From the NCBI GenBank assembly GCA_911728435.2, contig OU452201.1, forward strand, positions 29,946,001 through 30,010,000: a stretch of DNA of 64,000 nucleotides, in the 5' to 3' direction. This document shows, piece after piece, positions 1 to 11,462 of the stretch; the stretch's first letter is position 1; every line of letters starts with the position of its first letter. The notes under the pieces are model-generated. The model was not told the origin of the DNA, searched no databases, and worked only from the letters and a program-made list of their open reading frames with translations. Made by a program: the position numbers and the translations under genes. Origin of the DNA: Apoderus coryli. Taxonomy: Eukaryota > Arthropoda > Insecta > Coleoptera > Attelabidae.

Positions 1-345
1 CGCGCATTTTTCACACTGGTAAACGAGTCGAATACAATTTTGAAGTCATTGAAGTATTTTTTTGGGAGTAGCCTACTCGTAGTATTCCAAATTGTTTTTA
101 CAGTTGCTTCTTTATATTCGGTTCCGTCAGCTTTTCTCATATTTACCGCATAATCTTTCAATATATTAGCCAAATTATGCAAACTCGTTTCAGCATTCAG
201 TTCGTATTCTCTGGTCGCACAAAACTCGAGAAATATTTTCCATACATACGAGTATTTTTTTGATTGGATTGTATTTTTTTGGTATATTATTAGATATAAT
301 ATCATTAATTGCATCGTTAGATGCAATACCAAATCTTCGTGACAT
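1..345 (-). pseudogene. Crypton/KIAA1958-like recombinase N-terminus, partial and frameshifted
   Basis: On the minus strand an ATG at 345 opens MSRRFGIASNDAINDIISNN. After a run of seven A residues the reading moves to another frame, where KKYSYVWKIFLEFCATREYE, then HNLANILKDYAVNMRKADG and ATVKTIWNTTSRLLP stay open to the window edge. The pattern resembles the N-terminal SAM-like domain found in Crypton tyrosine recombinases and related KIAA1958/ZMYM proteins (family impression, not a search). One extra A in the run explains the break. The tyrosine-recombinase catalytic part would lie left of the window. Confidence 0.4.
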
Positions 346-1530
346 TTTTCAACCAGTTGCTAGTTTGACGTTTAATTAATTTTTAATAAAAAAAACACCA
401 AACTGAAAACACCATATGTAGGGTATTATCGCTGTAATCCCGAGGTGATTGGATGAAATTTGACACATGACTTAAAATAAAGTAATTTGATTGGTTACTA
501 TATTTAGTAAAAAATTATCACGCTAATACAAGTTTGAATATCAAAGGCACAAACTTGCAAAAACAACCGAATGAAATTTTTATGTTAAAACTTTTCCATT
601 TAAATTGAACACAAATTAATTGAATGTATAATAGTTTATTATAATTTAAAGTATATTTTCAACTACTACTTTGTTTCTGATAGAATGTTTTATTATATTT
701 TTTGCTATCAGAATTAAGTATTGTTTTTAGTTTTTTATAGAAAATTATTATTTTTCTGTTCCATTGCGATGTGTTTTTTCTTTATTTATGCAATGTTATT
801 TTACAGATTAAATAAACCACTACTTATTTGAAATTAAACGATTCAATTGTTTAAAACAGTTGTTTGTTGAGTGTTTGTTTTAAACATAACAACACTGTTT
901 TGTGTTATCGAAAATATTCAAGTTAACTTTTCAAATGTGATTGGCTAAAAATAATCACTATAACCAATTGTATGACACAGTATGATAGTTTCTGACCTTT
1001 CCAATACAAAATTGTTGATAATTTATCAATAAAATTGATGTCGAATAAGTAATATTTAATTTAAATTTGCTTTAATCTTAAACGTTGTAACGACATATAA
1101 AATATGAATATTTTGTATTGGTATTAACAGCGATACACGCAAAAATTATTATAGTACTTATATGTATGACCTTGAAAAGCTAGTTAATTTTATTCTCAAC
1201 AAAACCATAATATTGTAAAAAATAAAGTAGTATATGAAAACATTAAACAAACAAACAAAAAAATACGTCACATTATTCTAAAATGGAATTGTTTTAGAGC
1301 AACCAAAACTTTTCAATATGTTTAGTGCTGATACTGATGATGCTAATTATTTTTATATATTCTTAAGTATATGTGCCTATATCTAATTAAATTAATATTT
1401 TAGCGTTACATTTTCTTTGGTAGTCAAATTTACAATAATTTTTATAAGTTTAGCCTGTTTTTATTTACTCTACATTAATGATTCAATCACCATAATTAAA
1501 TTAAAATAAACGCATGAGATAAATGATTGG
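346..1530. other. AT-rich gap without a recognisable gene
   Basis: About 1.2 kb of very AT-rich sequence. No coding frame, terminal repeats or RNA gene could be supported on either strand. Confidence 0.6.
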
Positions 1531-1532
1531 TA

Positions 1533-3623
1533 TACAGGATGGTCCAACGAAAAGTTTGCACCTAGCTTTTCTCTTTTTTTTGTAGTCGAATGCGAAAATG
1601 CTCGGACACGTCGATTTTGCTTTTGAGGGGGACACATTTTAAACATATTTTTCGATCTGCGCCTTTAACCCCCTAGCGGGGGTGAGTAACAACCCTAAAA
1701 TTTTAAATGGAAAGAGGGGTCTAATGACATATCATTTGAAAGGACACAAAATTGTCTTTCTAATGATACCCTATTTGTCGAATTTTACTAAAACAGTTAA
1801 TACGAAAACGACTTTAAAGACATTAAGCCGATAATTTTGGTATTAATGAGAAATACAAAGAAGTTTCAATTATTACGACTGAAAACAACTACAATCATTT
1901 CTAAATTATTTACTTTGAAGAAAAACGGGATTTCAAAAACACTATCTTATTTATCAGAACTAAATTCCTCACTAATCGTTTGCGTTTTTTGTTGAAATAA
2001 AAACTGCAGATACGTGTAGGAAAAGAATTTACACCGTTTATTTTAGTCTTTTCATTGATTCAGTTTGGTTGCTTCTCAAGTTATTTTACTTTTACCGTTC
2101 AAAATGATTTATTCCATTCTAGAACGAGTTGAAATTGTTAAACTTTATTTTCAAAATAATAGTAGTGCTAGACTTACGGCCCGCTTATTTAATGAGAGAC
2201 ATCCCGATAAAAATGTGAATGATGTGTACGTTGGCAAGTTAGTTAAAAAGTTTGTAGATACCGGATCTGTCTGTAATGTAAAACACCAGCCGCAGAAACC
2301 GATCAGAAATGAAGCTGTGGAAGTCGCTGTTTTAGGGCATGTTGAAATGGATCATAGTCAAAGTACCCGTCAACTAGCTGAAGCCTCAGGTGTCTCCCGT
2401 TCGTCCATAATACGAATTTTAAAAGCGTACAAATTTCATCCGTACAAAATCAAATTAGTACAGGAACTAAATGAGGATGATCCTGATAGAAGGCTGCAAT
2501 TTTGTGAAGCAATGAGCCAGCGTTTAATTGAAGATCCGCAATTATTATTTAACATTTGTTTTTCCGACGAATGCACATTTTATTTGAATGGAGCTGTAAA
2601 TAGGCACAATTGCCGTTACTGGGATGACAGTAACCCACATTTATTCCGTGAGGTTCATACCCAGTATCCTCAAAAAATAAACGTCTGGTGTGGCATATTA
2701 GGAAATCATATTATAGGACCACTTTTTATTCCTGGAAATTTAACTGGTGAAGTGTACCTAAACATGCTTGAAGACACAATTGATCCTTTAATAACACAAA
2801 TAATAGAAGATGACCAAAATCATACTGCTGATCGGCTTTATTTCCAGCAAGATGGAGCACCTCCGCACTATGTGGCTCCTGTAAGACAGTTCTTAGATGA
2901 CCGGTTCCCTGGACGGTGGATTGGAAGGAGGGGCCCAATTGAATGGCCTGCCAGGTCACCGGATTTATCGCCTTTAGACTTTTTTCTTTGGGGGCACTTA
3001 AAAAATAAATGTTTTGCCACGAAGCCCGAGTCCATAGAAGATCTTCGCCAACGCATTACAGAAGAGTGCAGAAACATAACACCTGATATGCTACAAAATG
3101 TTAGAAATAGATTTGAACAAAATCTGTATTATTGTATGGAATCAAATGGGTCACATTTTCAACATTTGTTAATGTAACGTTTTAATAAATCAATTTAACA
3201 GCTTGTTTACTTTTTTTACAAAGCAATGTTAAAACTAACAAACATTGGAATGTACTAACGATTGCAGGTGTTTTCACTCGCAATAATTAAAACTTATTTG
3301 TATTTCTCATTAATACCAAAATTATCGGCTTAATGTCTTTAAAGTCGTTTTCGTATTAACTGTTTTAGTAAAATTCGACAAATAGGGTATCATTAGAAAG
3401 ACAATTTTGTGTCCTTTCAAATGATATGTCATTAGACCCCTCTTTCCATTTAAAATTTTAGGGTTGTTACTCACCCCCGCTAGGGGGTTAAAGGCGCAGA
3501 TCGAAAAATATGTTTAAAATGTGTCCCCCTCAAAAGCAAAATCGACGTGTCCGAGCATTTTCGCATTCGACTACAAAAAAAAGAGAAAAGCTAGGTGCAA
3601 ACTTTTCGTTGGACCACCCTGTA
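1533..3623 (+). mobile_element. Complete mariner/Tc1-like transposon with long TIRs
   Basis: The ends read TACAGGATGGTCC on the left and the reverse complement of TACAGGGTGGTCC on the right, flanked by TA at 1531-1532 and 3624-3625. The inverted repeats are near-identical for roughly 340-365 bp (1533 to about 1900 and about 3257 to 3623). One intact transposase frame lies between. Long, similar TIRs plus an intact frame suggest a recent insertion. Its right edge abuts a LINE relic. Confidence 0.9.
2104..3177 (+). CDS. mariner/Tc1-like transposase, intact (DD41D spacing)
   Basis: A 357-residue transposase for cut-and-paste movement of the surrounding element. I chose the ATG at 2104 (MIYSILERVEIVKLYF) rather than an upstream non-ATG extension. 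The N-terminus has two helix-turn-helix DNA-binding units (about residues 5-120, including STRQLAEASGVSRSSIIRIL). The catalytic core shows the first Asp in FSDECTF, the second in YFQQDGAPPHY and the third in WPARSPDLSPLDFFLWGHL. If the third catalytic residue is the Asp before FFLWG, 41 residues separate it from the second, the spacing of the DD41D group known from rosa-type elements. No stop or frameshift was seen. Confidence 0.9.
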   Translation: MIYSILERVEIVKLYFQNNSSARLTARLFNERHPDKNVNDVYVGKLVKKFVDTGSVCNVKHQPQKPIRNEAVEVAVLGHVEMDHSQSTRQLAEASGVSRSSIIRILKAYKFHPYKIKLVQELNEDDPDRRLQFCEAMSQRLIEDPQLLFNICFSDECTFYLNGAVNRHNCRYWDDSNPHLFREVHTQYPQKINVWCGILGNHIIGPLFIPGNLTGEVYLNMLEDTIDPLITQIIEDDQNHTADRLYFQQDGAPPHYVAPVRQFLDDRFPGRWIGRRGPIEWPARSPDLSPLDFFLWGHLKNKCFATKPESIEDLRQRITEECRNITPDMLQNVRNRFEQNLYYCMESNGSHFQHLLM

Positions 3624-3625
3624 TA

Positions 3626-4650
3626 GTGGCGTTGTGGTACACCACTTGCAGTCTCCCTCGTCGTACATACGCTAACGATATTCAGGTTTATTCTGATGTT
3701 TGCATCGATACGGCACGCACAGCTATCGCAAATCTGAATAGTGATTTGAGCGCGTTTTCAGATTGGTGTTTTAAAAATGGTGTTAGAATAAATCCAAATA
3801 AAACTGTAGCGTTATGTCTGGGAAGTGAGCATCAGGAAAGTTTTAAGCACCTAACTTGCAACGTTTTAATAATTGAATGGGTGCACATAGCCAAAAATCT
3901 TGTTGTAATAATGGATTCCAGATTATATAATATAAGAACTCGTTTTATGGACTTAAGTGTATTTATCCCCTCAAACATATTTTAGATGAATCAACCAAGT
4001 TGACTTTAGTAAAGGCTTTAGTATATCCTCACATAAATTATCGTTCACAAGTGTATTATAGCTTCCTGACTGAGTACAACAAAAACAAAATTCAAATGGT
4101 GCAGAATGCATGTATCAGGTTCACAACTCTGGTTCCGCACAGAGCACACATCACTCCCTTTCCAATTGATTTAAACGAACCCCGAACTTGTAATAGACTT
4201 GAGTATCTGTATGTTATGTTGCTCTATAAGATTCACAAATCGCGGATGCCTGAATATTTGTTTAGATTATTGAATAGAAGATCACATGTGCACAGTATTA
4301 ATATTCGTTATGTTATAACACATTCACAATACCTCAACATTCAACATAAGATTTAAAGGATGCTTTTCATATATGGCCCCCTCTTTGTTAAATAAAGTAC
4401 GCAGTTTCCTTCATTTGTCACAAAGCTATTTTCAACGTACGATCAAAAATATATTACTTAAGAATTAAGTATTTTTTTGTTGTTGTTGTTGTGGAAGATT
4501 GTACCTATAATGTATGTAAATTTTCGGGTAGAGTGGAAGAATGGCATTAAGCCAAATCTCTTACCCTTTATGTAAAATGTACAATGTATTGTTTTTGATT
4601 TGATTTGTATTTTTCTTTTTTGCATAATAAATCCTTTTATTATTATTATT
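3626..4650 (+). pseudogene. LINE reverse transcriptase relic, 5'-truncated
   Basis: The + strand encodes a worn reverse transcriptase: TYANDIQVYSDV is the YADD box with one Asp changed to Asn, then ALNSDLSAFSDWCFKNGVRI-type sequence, and after a frame break LVKALVYPHINYRSQVYYS and KIQMVQNACIRF. These are the palm and thumb region of a CR1/Jockey-like LINE. The 3' end is a short run of TTA units near 4636-4650. The endonuclease and the front of the RT are absent, and several frame breaks make it non-functional. Its left edge is the right end of the 1533 mariner. Confidence 0.75.
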
Positions 4651-5067
4651 ACTAACGGGTGGGCAAATTTGAGGTTAGGAAGTGAATTGGCTAAAAAACA
4701 CACTTATTTTTGACAAATTCAGTTTTATTGACACCAATATAAAGTAGAAATATCAAATCATAGGGCAAATGTCCACCTCTAGCACGTCGGGAGACGTCCG
4801 CTCTTTCACAAAAAACCACATTTTGCAACAAAGCTTCGCTTATCTCGTCAATGCAGCGCCGAATTTCATCTTTCAGAGCGTCAGTTGTTTGTGGTGTGTT
4901 TACGTAAACGCGGTCTTTCAAGTGGCCCCAGAGAAAATATTCCAGTGGCGTTTAATCACAAGAACGAGGCGGCCAATTGACATCGCCAAATCCAGAAATT
5001 ACGCGACCGGCGAAATTTCTAATGCAATAACTGAATTGTTTGGCCGGCTGTGTGACTTGTGGCGTCG

Positions 5068-7005
5068 CACAGTGGGGTATTTGAGCAATCTGGGCGGCCA
5101 AAAATATATAAATTAAATAAGTTATACTTCAGGAAGAATTGAGTAAATTTAGGATATTTGTAAGTATAATTTATAGTAAAACCAAAAAAATAGACACGTA
5201 TGTACAGTGTGTCCACTAGTAATCTACATTTGGGTAACTTTATTATCAATTTTACTAACATATAAAAAAAATTCGAATAAAAAAATGTTTTAACTGGATG
5301 AATCCCATCCTTCCTCGTCTGAATCAACACTCTCTTCTTCATCATCCGTTGATGATTCCGACTGCGACTCTGTTTTCACATTAGGTGAAGCCGAAAGTAA
5401 CAAAGTTAGTGTTTCTTTGGAATACGGTTTACTATGCTTTTTAGGTATTGGTCTCATTCCAGTTATAATAGGATCGGAAGTAAGCAACAGCCTATTCAAC
5501 ACATCCAAATTGCAAGATTCTCTTGAAAACTTTCTTGCAAAATTTTGGCGATAGATCCTGAAATGCCTATTACGTGCTTCTGATGCCTCCTCTGATAATT
5601 GACCTATGGGAAGCAGCGCATTTTCGATAACCATTGGGCCATGAATTAAGATTTTGTGCATAGTGGGGGTCATTGGATGCCACGGGAAGAGCTGGATGTA
5701 GATTTCTGCAGTTTCCTTTTAGCACTCTAGTTTAGCTTTTTGTAGAAGACTATAACAAGGAAATAACTTTTTCTGAGTGCTTCTTATTATTTCGTACTGC
5801 CTCCTGGAAAGTCCTGCTTCAACAAACATGGCAATAGCCTGCTTCGGCGACAATTGAGAGCTGACACTTTCTAACTGAGTACGAGAAAAAGCTTTCTTAT
5901 ATTTTGTTGCTCGTTTTGGGGTACTTGTAATTTCTTTTAGAACTAAGGAAGCATCTCTTTTGCCACTTTCTACTAGCTTAGACTGCGTCGCGTAAGTGAG
6001 CACCTCTAAGTTAGTTGTTTTGCGAAGCCCTTCGGTTTTTCTTCTTTTAGTCTTCTCACTTGATGCCGCAAACAACTTTGCGGGTCGACCGGGTCTCTTT
6101 ACAACCTTTGGAATATGAAATGTTCCTTGGAGCCATTCGTTATTTTTCTTTAAGAGTATTCTTCTTTTCTTAACGCTTTAGACCACCTGCTCTTTACTTC
6201 TGACTTAAAATGTGACAAATCGTGCTTTAGTGTACTAATTTGCTCCGTTGAAAAATCTTCCGATTCGAGAAGATGGTTTTCTAGAAATTCCAACTTTTCG
6301 TTCATGGTATTCAAATTTTGTTGCTGCATAATAGAAAATAAATGTTTTCTAGTCAGTACTCGTACATTTGACGGCCCTGAAAAAAAAACAACAATTAAGA
6401 ACGGAAAAAGGAAATAATTAATACCAGTAGTTATTTTATCGATTTTACATGTAGTTATTTGTTTTAAATAGCAATAATTTACAAAATCGCATTTTTTCGC
6501 AAAAAAAAAAATACATTTTTTGAAGAACAAAGCCTAAACTTTCAAAACAAACTGATATCGATTCCGGGAAATATCAGGAAGTACAACTTTGTTCCTACAA
6601 AGTAAAACTAGTTTGAAAAAAAAGCATGAAAACAAACTATCAATAGAAAAAGCTAATTTTAAAATTACTAAAATTCATTATATAACAAAGATTTGGGAAA
6701 ACTAAATACACTTACCTGGTTCTCCACAATCCATAATTTATTATTTTATCAGTCTAAATAAACAATACAAATCATAACACTCTTTAACTACACATCTGCT
6801 AACTACGGCGGAAATTAATATGTCTGCTCAAGGATAGCCGACTTTCAACTGATCGTACGATTGTGAACAGTGTGCTATAAGGTGGAAAATGGGTTTATTA
6901 TATGCGTAAACTATCTCTGCTTATAAAATACACGTATTTTCTACCTGCGATAAAGTTTACGAAATCGATTTATGGCCGGCCAGATTGCTCAAATACCCCA
7001 CTGTG
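5068..7005 (-). mobile_element. Transib transposon, internally deleted
   Basis: The ends read CACAGTGGGGTATTTGAGC in inverted orientation at 5068 and 7005. They are flanked by perfect 5-bp duplications CGTCG (5063-5067 and 7006-7010). A CAC-starting TIR with a CGNCG-type 5-bp duplication is the hallmark of Transib, the superfamily related to RAG1 (established knowledge). The encoded protein relic agrees. The element lies inside the 4655-7762 mariner. Confidence 0.88.
5290..6530 (-). pseudogene. Transib (RAG1-like) transposase, core deleted
   Basis: Three minus-strand pieces. 6530-6150 holds a Glu/Leu-rich N-terminal stretch (QQQNLNTMNEKLEFLENHLL). 6075-5719 includes RKTTNLEVLTYATQSKLVES and AGLSRRQYEIIRSTQKK, a motif also present in RAG1/Transib N-terminal cores. 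5673-5290 holds TPTMHKILIHGPMVIENALL and IGQLSEEASEARNRHFR, the C-terminal block that carries the catalytic Glu. The central part with the two catalytic Asp residues is missing: the second and third pieces share a frame and are joined across a deletion with a TAA at 5719-5721. A frame change separates the first two pieces. Acidic Ser-rich tail ends at 5290. It cannot encode an active transposase. Confidence 0.82.
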
Positions 7006-7834
7006 CGTCGTCTTGCTGAAACCAAACGTCACTGATGTCAACATTAGCCAATTGTGGCCACCAAAAACCGGTTATCATGGTTTGGTAGCGCAGAGAATTC
7101 ACGGTGACGGCATTTCCTTCCCATTTTCTTTGGATGTGATGATTTTTCGAGGACTATTTGTGGCTTTTGTAAGCCCCATATGCGACAATTTTGTTGGTTT
7201 ACATAACCCCCTAATTGAAAATGGGCCTCAGCACTAAAGATGATTTTGTTGGAAAATGCGTTGTTTTCGTTTAGTTTTTCAGACAGTCGATTCACCAACG
7301 TTCGACGCGAACAATGGTCGGCCGGCTTTAATTCCTGAACGAGTTGAACTTTATAAACGTGAAGATGAAGATTTTTATGCAAAATGTTGCGCAAAAGCCT
7401 CTGGTGACGCCCAATTGTTGGGAACGTAGACGAGTTGATGTTCCAGGATCATTCTCAACACTTTGTTGTACAGCGGCTATGTTTGTATCACTAAGGCCAC
7501 TACGAGCGTATTGTTTTGGTTTATTGTCAGCAACAGTACCGTGACCCTCGAATTTAGGGATTAAATTACGCATAGTGACACAGTAAAATTTTCACCATTT
7601 TGATAGTAAATGTTCACAATTAAAATTCTTTGTTTAAGAGTGTAGCGTTCCATGGTTAAAATTTCCCAACTTTTTACTAAATAAATGTCAAAGGATGGCA
7701 GCTCAATTCTTTACATTTCATCATTTGCCAGCCAATTTACTTCCTCAAATTTGCCCACCCGTTACATCATATCTTACTACAGACAAATGGACCAACAATT
7801 TTTGAATTTGAAATCCGTATTTTGGGACAATAAT

Positions 7835-8440
7835 TCACGCTTTGTTTTGGTTGCGAAATAAGAATCGATTTAGAACTAGTTTCAGTTCTGAGCAGACCGA
7901 TACGCGCATTGACAAAACTTCAGAACCGTTCGTCTAGAAGAAGAAAACCAAAACGCTTGTTTGACACTAAGCATTTTTAACCTTTAAATTTGAAATGAGT
8001 GTGTTTATCATATTATATCATAATCAAATATTACCAATTACAATAATTATTAATATTTATGATATGGAAAGCAAAAAATATTTTAAAACATTTTCATCGA
8101 CATCGCTAGTTGCCGATGAGCTACTAGAACTTGACTCAAAATATCCTAAAATAAAATAAGCTTGCTAAACATGAAAAGCTTAATGTGCATGGACTTTCCA
8201 TAGTTTCAAGATCCATTTTAGTGTTTAATTTTGAAAACAAACGGCAAATAATTTATTTATGTAAAATAATAAACATAACCTCAATTAGTAAACAATAACA
8301 AATTTACACATTGCGCATACAGTTCTGAATCGATTCCAGCTTTTTCTGCGAACCGAATCGATTCCGAAATAAACCAAAGCACTGCTTATTAGAATCCCGA
8401 ATCAGTTCTGACAAAACGAAACCGCCATTTTATTAACAGC
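7835..8440. repeat. Degenerate inverted repeat, class unknown
   Basis: A left arm near 7840-7920 (TTTGGTTGCGAAATAAGAATC) and a right arm near 8320-8440 resemble each other in inverted orientation, with repeated TCAGTTCTGA and AATCGATTC words. No coding potential. It may be an old non-autonomous DNA element; no duplication could be fixed. Confidence 0.35.
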
Positions 8441-8509
8441 GCATGTGCGAAATCTTCTGTTCTGAGTCCGAATCAAAACAAAACTAAAATTTCTTTCAAA
8501 TCGGTTTTA

Positions 8510-8687
8510 TACAGGGCAGTTACACAGCCTTCTTTAGACAAGCCATGAACAAGTAAATTTGGCGACGTGGAATACAAGTCGATTGTGTGTGTTTACATTG
8601 GGACATTTGTAACACGCGGTCTAATTAGATTTCAAACCAGAAATGCCTTTACATTGCTTTGTTTCGTGTGAGCTGGGACACCCTGTA
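8510..8687. mobile_element. Short mariner-type MITE
   Basis: A 178 bp stretch starts TACAGGGCAG and ends CACCCTGTA, with TA on both sides (8508-8509 and 8688-8689). The inverted match is short (about 9 bp). No coding capacity. Confidence 0.45.
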
Positions 8688-8689
8688 TA

Positions 8690-9420
8690 TTACATATATG
8701 ATATAATGGAGAGCTAAGTTATACTTGTAATAAATTATAACTATCATTATAGAAACAAGTCAAGCTGAAATAATGATCGATATTTAGTGTAAATTTGACG
8801 CAGGATTTATTGAGAAGTATTTTTTCTAAAAGTTTATTTGCCTGTGGAAGTTTTCTGTCTAAAAAAGTATCATATTTACTTGTTTACCTAAAATGCACAC
8901 AATTTAAATAAAAAAACAAACCTATGATTAAGATAAAAGGCTTTCACCGTTTTAAAAATATTTATATTATGAATTATGTATAATGTCGTGGTTTTGGCAG
9001 AGACTGAACAAAATAAGAGTAGAGAGGAATTTCCGAGGGAATTTCATTCCATCCCAATTACTATATTATATTCTTGGCAAAAACTCTTATATGATATTCT
9101 ACTCTTGTTATAATTTGTTGATTTCATTATTTTTATTTTCAAAGTACATAATTTGGTTTAATATCATGTTGAATAAAATGGTTAGTTAATACAAAAGTTT
9201 CTTTCTGAAATATTTTACTTTTTTCAGTGTTAATAATACAGAACGTCCGAAAATGCTGCACTGCCATTAACACCAGAATTTTAAATGATTCACCCTATAT
9301 GTTTTTACGTTCCTTGAAATAAATCACCTAATCAAAGCAGGGTTGAGATGATTAAAATCACATTTTAATCAATATAATTTTTTTTAACACTTATAATGTA
9401 TTTCTTTATAAAAAATAAAA
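8690..9420. other. AT-rich intergenic or intronic stretch
   Basis: The left edge (8690-8712) ends in TGGAGAGCTA, the same terminal motif as the right edge of the repeat element at 45994. Otherwise nothing could be supported. Confidence 0.4.
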
Positions 9421-9426
9421 CAATGG

Positions 9427-9700
9427 TTAATACAAAAATAAAACTTTTGCATTACAAAATCTTCTTATTTCAAAAACATATTTAAATAAACCTAAGTTGT
9501 TATAATGCTTAAATAGAAATACTAGTTTAGCTGCTTTGTCACTGTTATGTCTGTTTCTTATATCTGACTGGACGAATCCATAGGTAGAAAACATCCTTTC
9601 GATATCAGCAGAGGATGGCCTGTGCATCCTCTGCTATAGGAAGCACTTGCTTAATTTCTGAAACATCTTGAGATTTCCACCAGTGTACTGCTGTTAAGTT
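9427..9700 (-). pseudogene. hAT transposase C-terminal relic
   Basis: The minus strand encodes SSADIERMFSTYGFVQSDIR then KAAKLVFLFKHYNNL, the hAT C-terminal dimerisation region (usual form SSASVERxFS). Just upstream, in another frame, VHWWKSQDVSEIKQVLP continues the same domain, so there is a frame break near 9630. The rest of the transposase is absent. It may belong to the same family as the hAT pieces at 24868-30003. Confidence 0.7.
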
Positions 9701-10122
9701 TTTGATTACTTAGCCTCCAACTTAATTAGTAATGGTAATACTAATATTGATATCATAATTTAATAATAATAATAATTTTTTCATAAAAAAATGACAAAAA
9801 TCGATTTTTTGTCAGTTTAATCCTTTTTTTTTTCAATTTGAAAACAACAAATTAAATTACATGTTTATTTTAGTAATTTACAAATAGACTGGTGGGTCAC
9901 TCGGTAAAAGTATAATTTTTGTGAAGTAGAGTTGTTTTATTCAAAGAAAAAAGAATATTTTACTTAATGATTATTGAAGATGCATAAATATTGATATTAC
10001 ATATTATATTTCACAACATACTGTTTCCAAGAATTGTGTTCCAATTTTGGACAAGTATATACTTACTATAATATTATTATTATACTTGAATAGAATTAGC
10101 CGATACTTGTTGGAAATTCATT

Positions 10123-10272
10123 ATAACTGCGTAAAATAAAACAACTTTAGTTTTAAATATTTCCAAACTTTTATAATATACAAATTTATATTTCAAAATC
10201 ACACGACATGTTTCGTCCACACAGTGGCTTTATCAAGTGGCTTGATAAAGTTGTTTTATTTTACGCAGTTAT
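10123..10272 (-). repeat. Penelope-type terminal-repeat relic with degenerate hammerhead
   Basis: Arms of about 27 bp (AACTGCGTAAAATAAAACAAC at 10125, inverted at about 10250-10270) flank a minus-strand segment with GATAAAGCCAC, a short loop, GTGG and ACGAAACATG. This matches the layout of a hammerhead core (CTGANGA, stem II, GAAA) with altered bases. Similar repeats occur at 12230, 31037 and 60672. Confidence 0.45.
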
Positions 10273-11037
10273 TATTATACATTTGAAAAAATAAACAGGT
10301 CGGGTTTAAAAATGAATCTGCTTTGTTTTATATATTGGGTTCATGTCAAGTTTTGAAAATAGAATTTTATTTTCTCAGTTAAATCCGTAAGATATGTATA
10401 TGAAAATTTTCATTTAACAAACGAAAGTTATGTTATGCGTATTGTAACTTTATAAATATACTGTTTTAAAAATAATTTTAAATTACCAAAAATTAAATAT
10501 TTCAGAATTTTATTTTTGCATTTGATCAAAATTCATAGGTGTGAGAAGTTAAATGACCGATTATCTGTATTAATTTATAGGGTGAACAAATAGAGCACTT
10601 GATTACTTCTTGTGTTTGACATACGAGTTTAAGGCTAGCCGATTATTGAAGGTAGCACAGCATAGCATAGCCTAGGAAAGACAGAAGGAAACTATTCCAT
10701 CGCTAGGCTTTGGATGTCCAGTACATATCATAGCAATGTCTACATAATGTGCTGTGCTAACTTAAATATGCGGCTAGTCTAAAGTTGGATCTCGTAAATT
10801 GAGTGTTTAAAACATTTTAAATAAAATATTTGGCACATGAATTGAGAAAAATAGGAAAAATAATTTTTTCACATGTATAAATTTTTAGAAAACTTGCTCA
10901 GTTAATTCTCTCTTGGAAATTGATACATTTTTCGAAACAACAAGAAGAATTCATAGTTTTATCGGAATTTTGTATTCAGTCTATTTTGAGGTTAGTTTTA
11001 ATTCCGCAGATAAGCTGATTCATATACGTCTCTCAGA

Positions 11038-11462
11038 AACATAATAATAATAATAAATGGTCTTTATTTTGAACTCGGCGAATTTCAGCAAGCTGTTTTT
11101 AACCGAGCATGCATACAACAAATCAAATACAATATCAACAAATAAAATACAATATCAAATTACATTGTGCATAATAAATCATAAAAAATTCTAAGTATTT
11201 GTCACCAAAAATTTACCTGTACTAAATTAAATATTGTAACACAGCTACGCAGGTGAAAAAGAAACACAAAACAAATAAAATCAAGAAAATGAGGAAAAAT
11301 AAAAATCAAAACGAAATAAAATCAACAAAATGAAATTCACCACGTACCATCGCTACCCACTTTTATCCAACAGATATTTCTTGAGTTTCTTTCTAAAGCT
11401 CTCGCTATCCACCTCAAACCGTTCAGCAACTAACAGAAGCCCTAGTCGAAGACTGGGAAATA
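11038..11462 (-). pseudogene. LINE 3' end fragment
   Basis: Read on the minus strand, the fragment encodes the last residues of a LINE ORF2 (LRLGLLLVAERFEVDSESF, then RKKLKKYLLDKSG and a stop) followed by a 3' UTR and an ATTATTATTATT tail at 11041-11055. This is the usual end of a CR1/Jockey-like LINE, heavily 5'-truncated. Confidence 0.55.

Larger units (their letters stand above)
4691..7573 (-). pseudogene. mariner-like transposase, frameshifted and split by the Transib
   Basis: Minus-strand pieces in order: a helix-turn-helix part at 7573-7328 (PKFEGHGTVADNKPKQYARS, then TSTRLRSQQLGVTRG), a core part at 7394-7011 (VYKVQLVQELKPADH, then IIFSAEAHFQLGGYVNQQNC and WFQQDD), and, beyond the inserted Transib, 5067-4691 (ATSHTAGQTIQLLH, then TPLEYFLWGHLKDRVYVNTP). 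The first catalytic Asp looks replaced (SAEAHF instead of SDEAHF). The Transib sits within the codons after the QQD catalytic motif, at GACGACG. Frameshifts and stops occur as well, so the gene is dead. Confidence 0.8.
4655..7762 (-). mobile_element. mariner-like transposon interrupted by a Transib
   Basis: Terminal inverted repeats starting ACGGGTGGGCAAATTTGAGG lie at 4655 and at 7762 (reversed), flanked by TA at 4653-4654 and 7763-7764. The element carries a decayed transposase on the minus strand. Removing the nested Transib (5068-7005 plus one CGTCG copy) would leave about 1.2 kb, a usual mariner length. Confidence 0.85.

Noticed and set aside
8983..9189. Plus-strand 68-codon frame
   Set aside because: AT-driven composition (F/L/I/Y-rich) with no motif and no supporting context.
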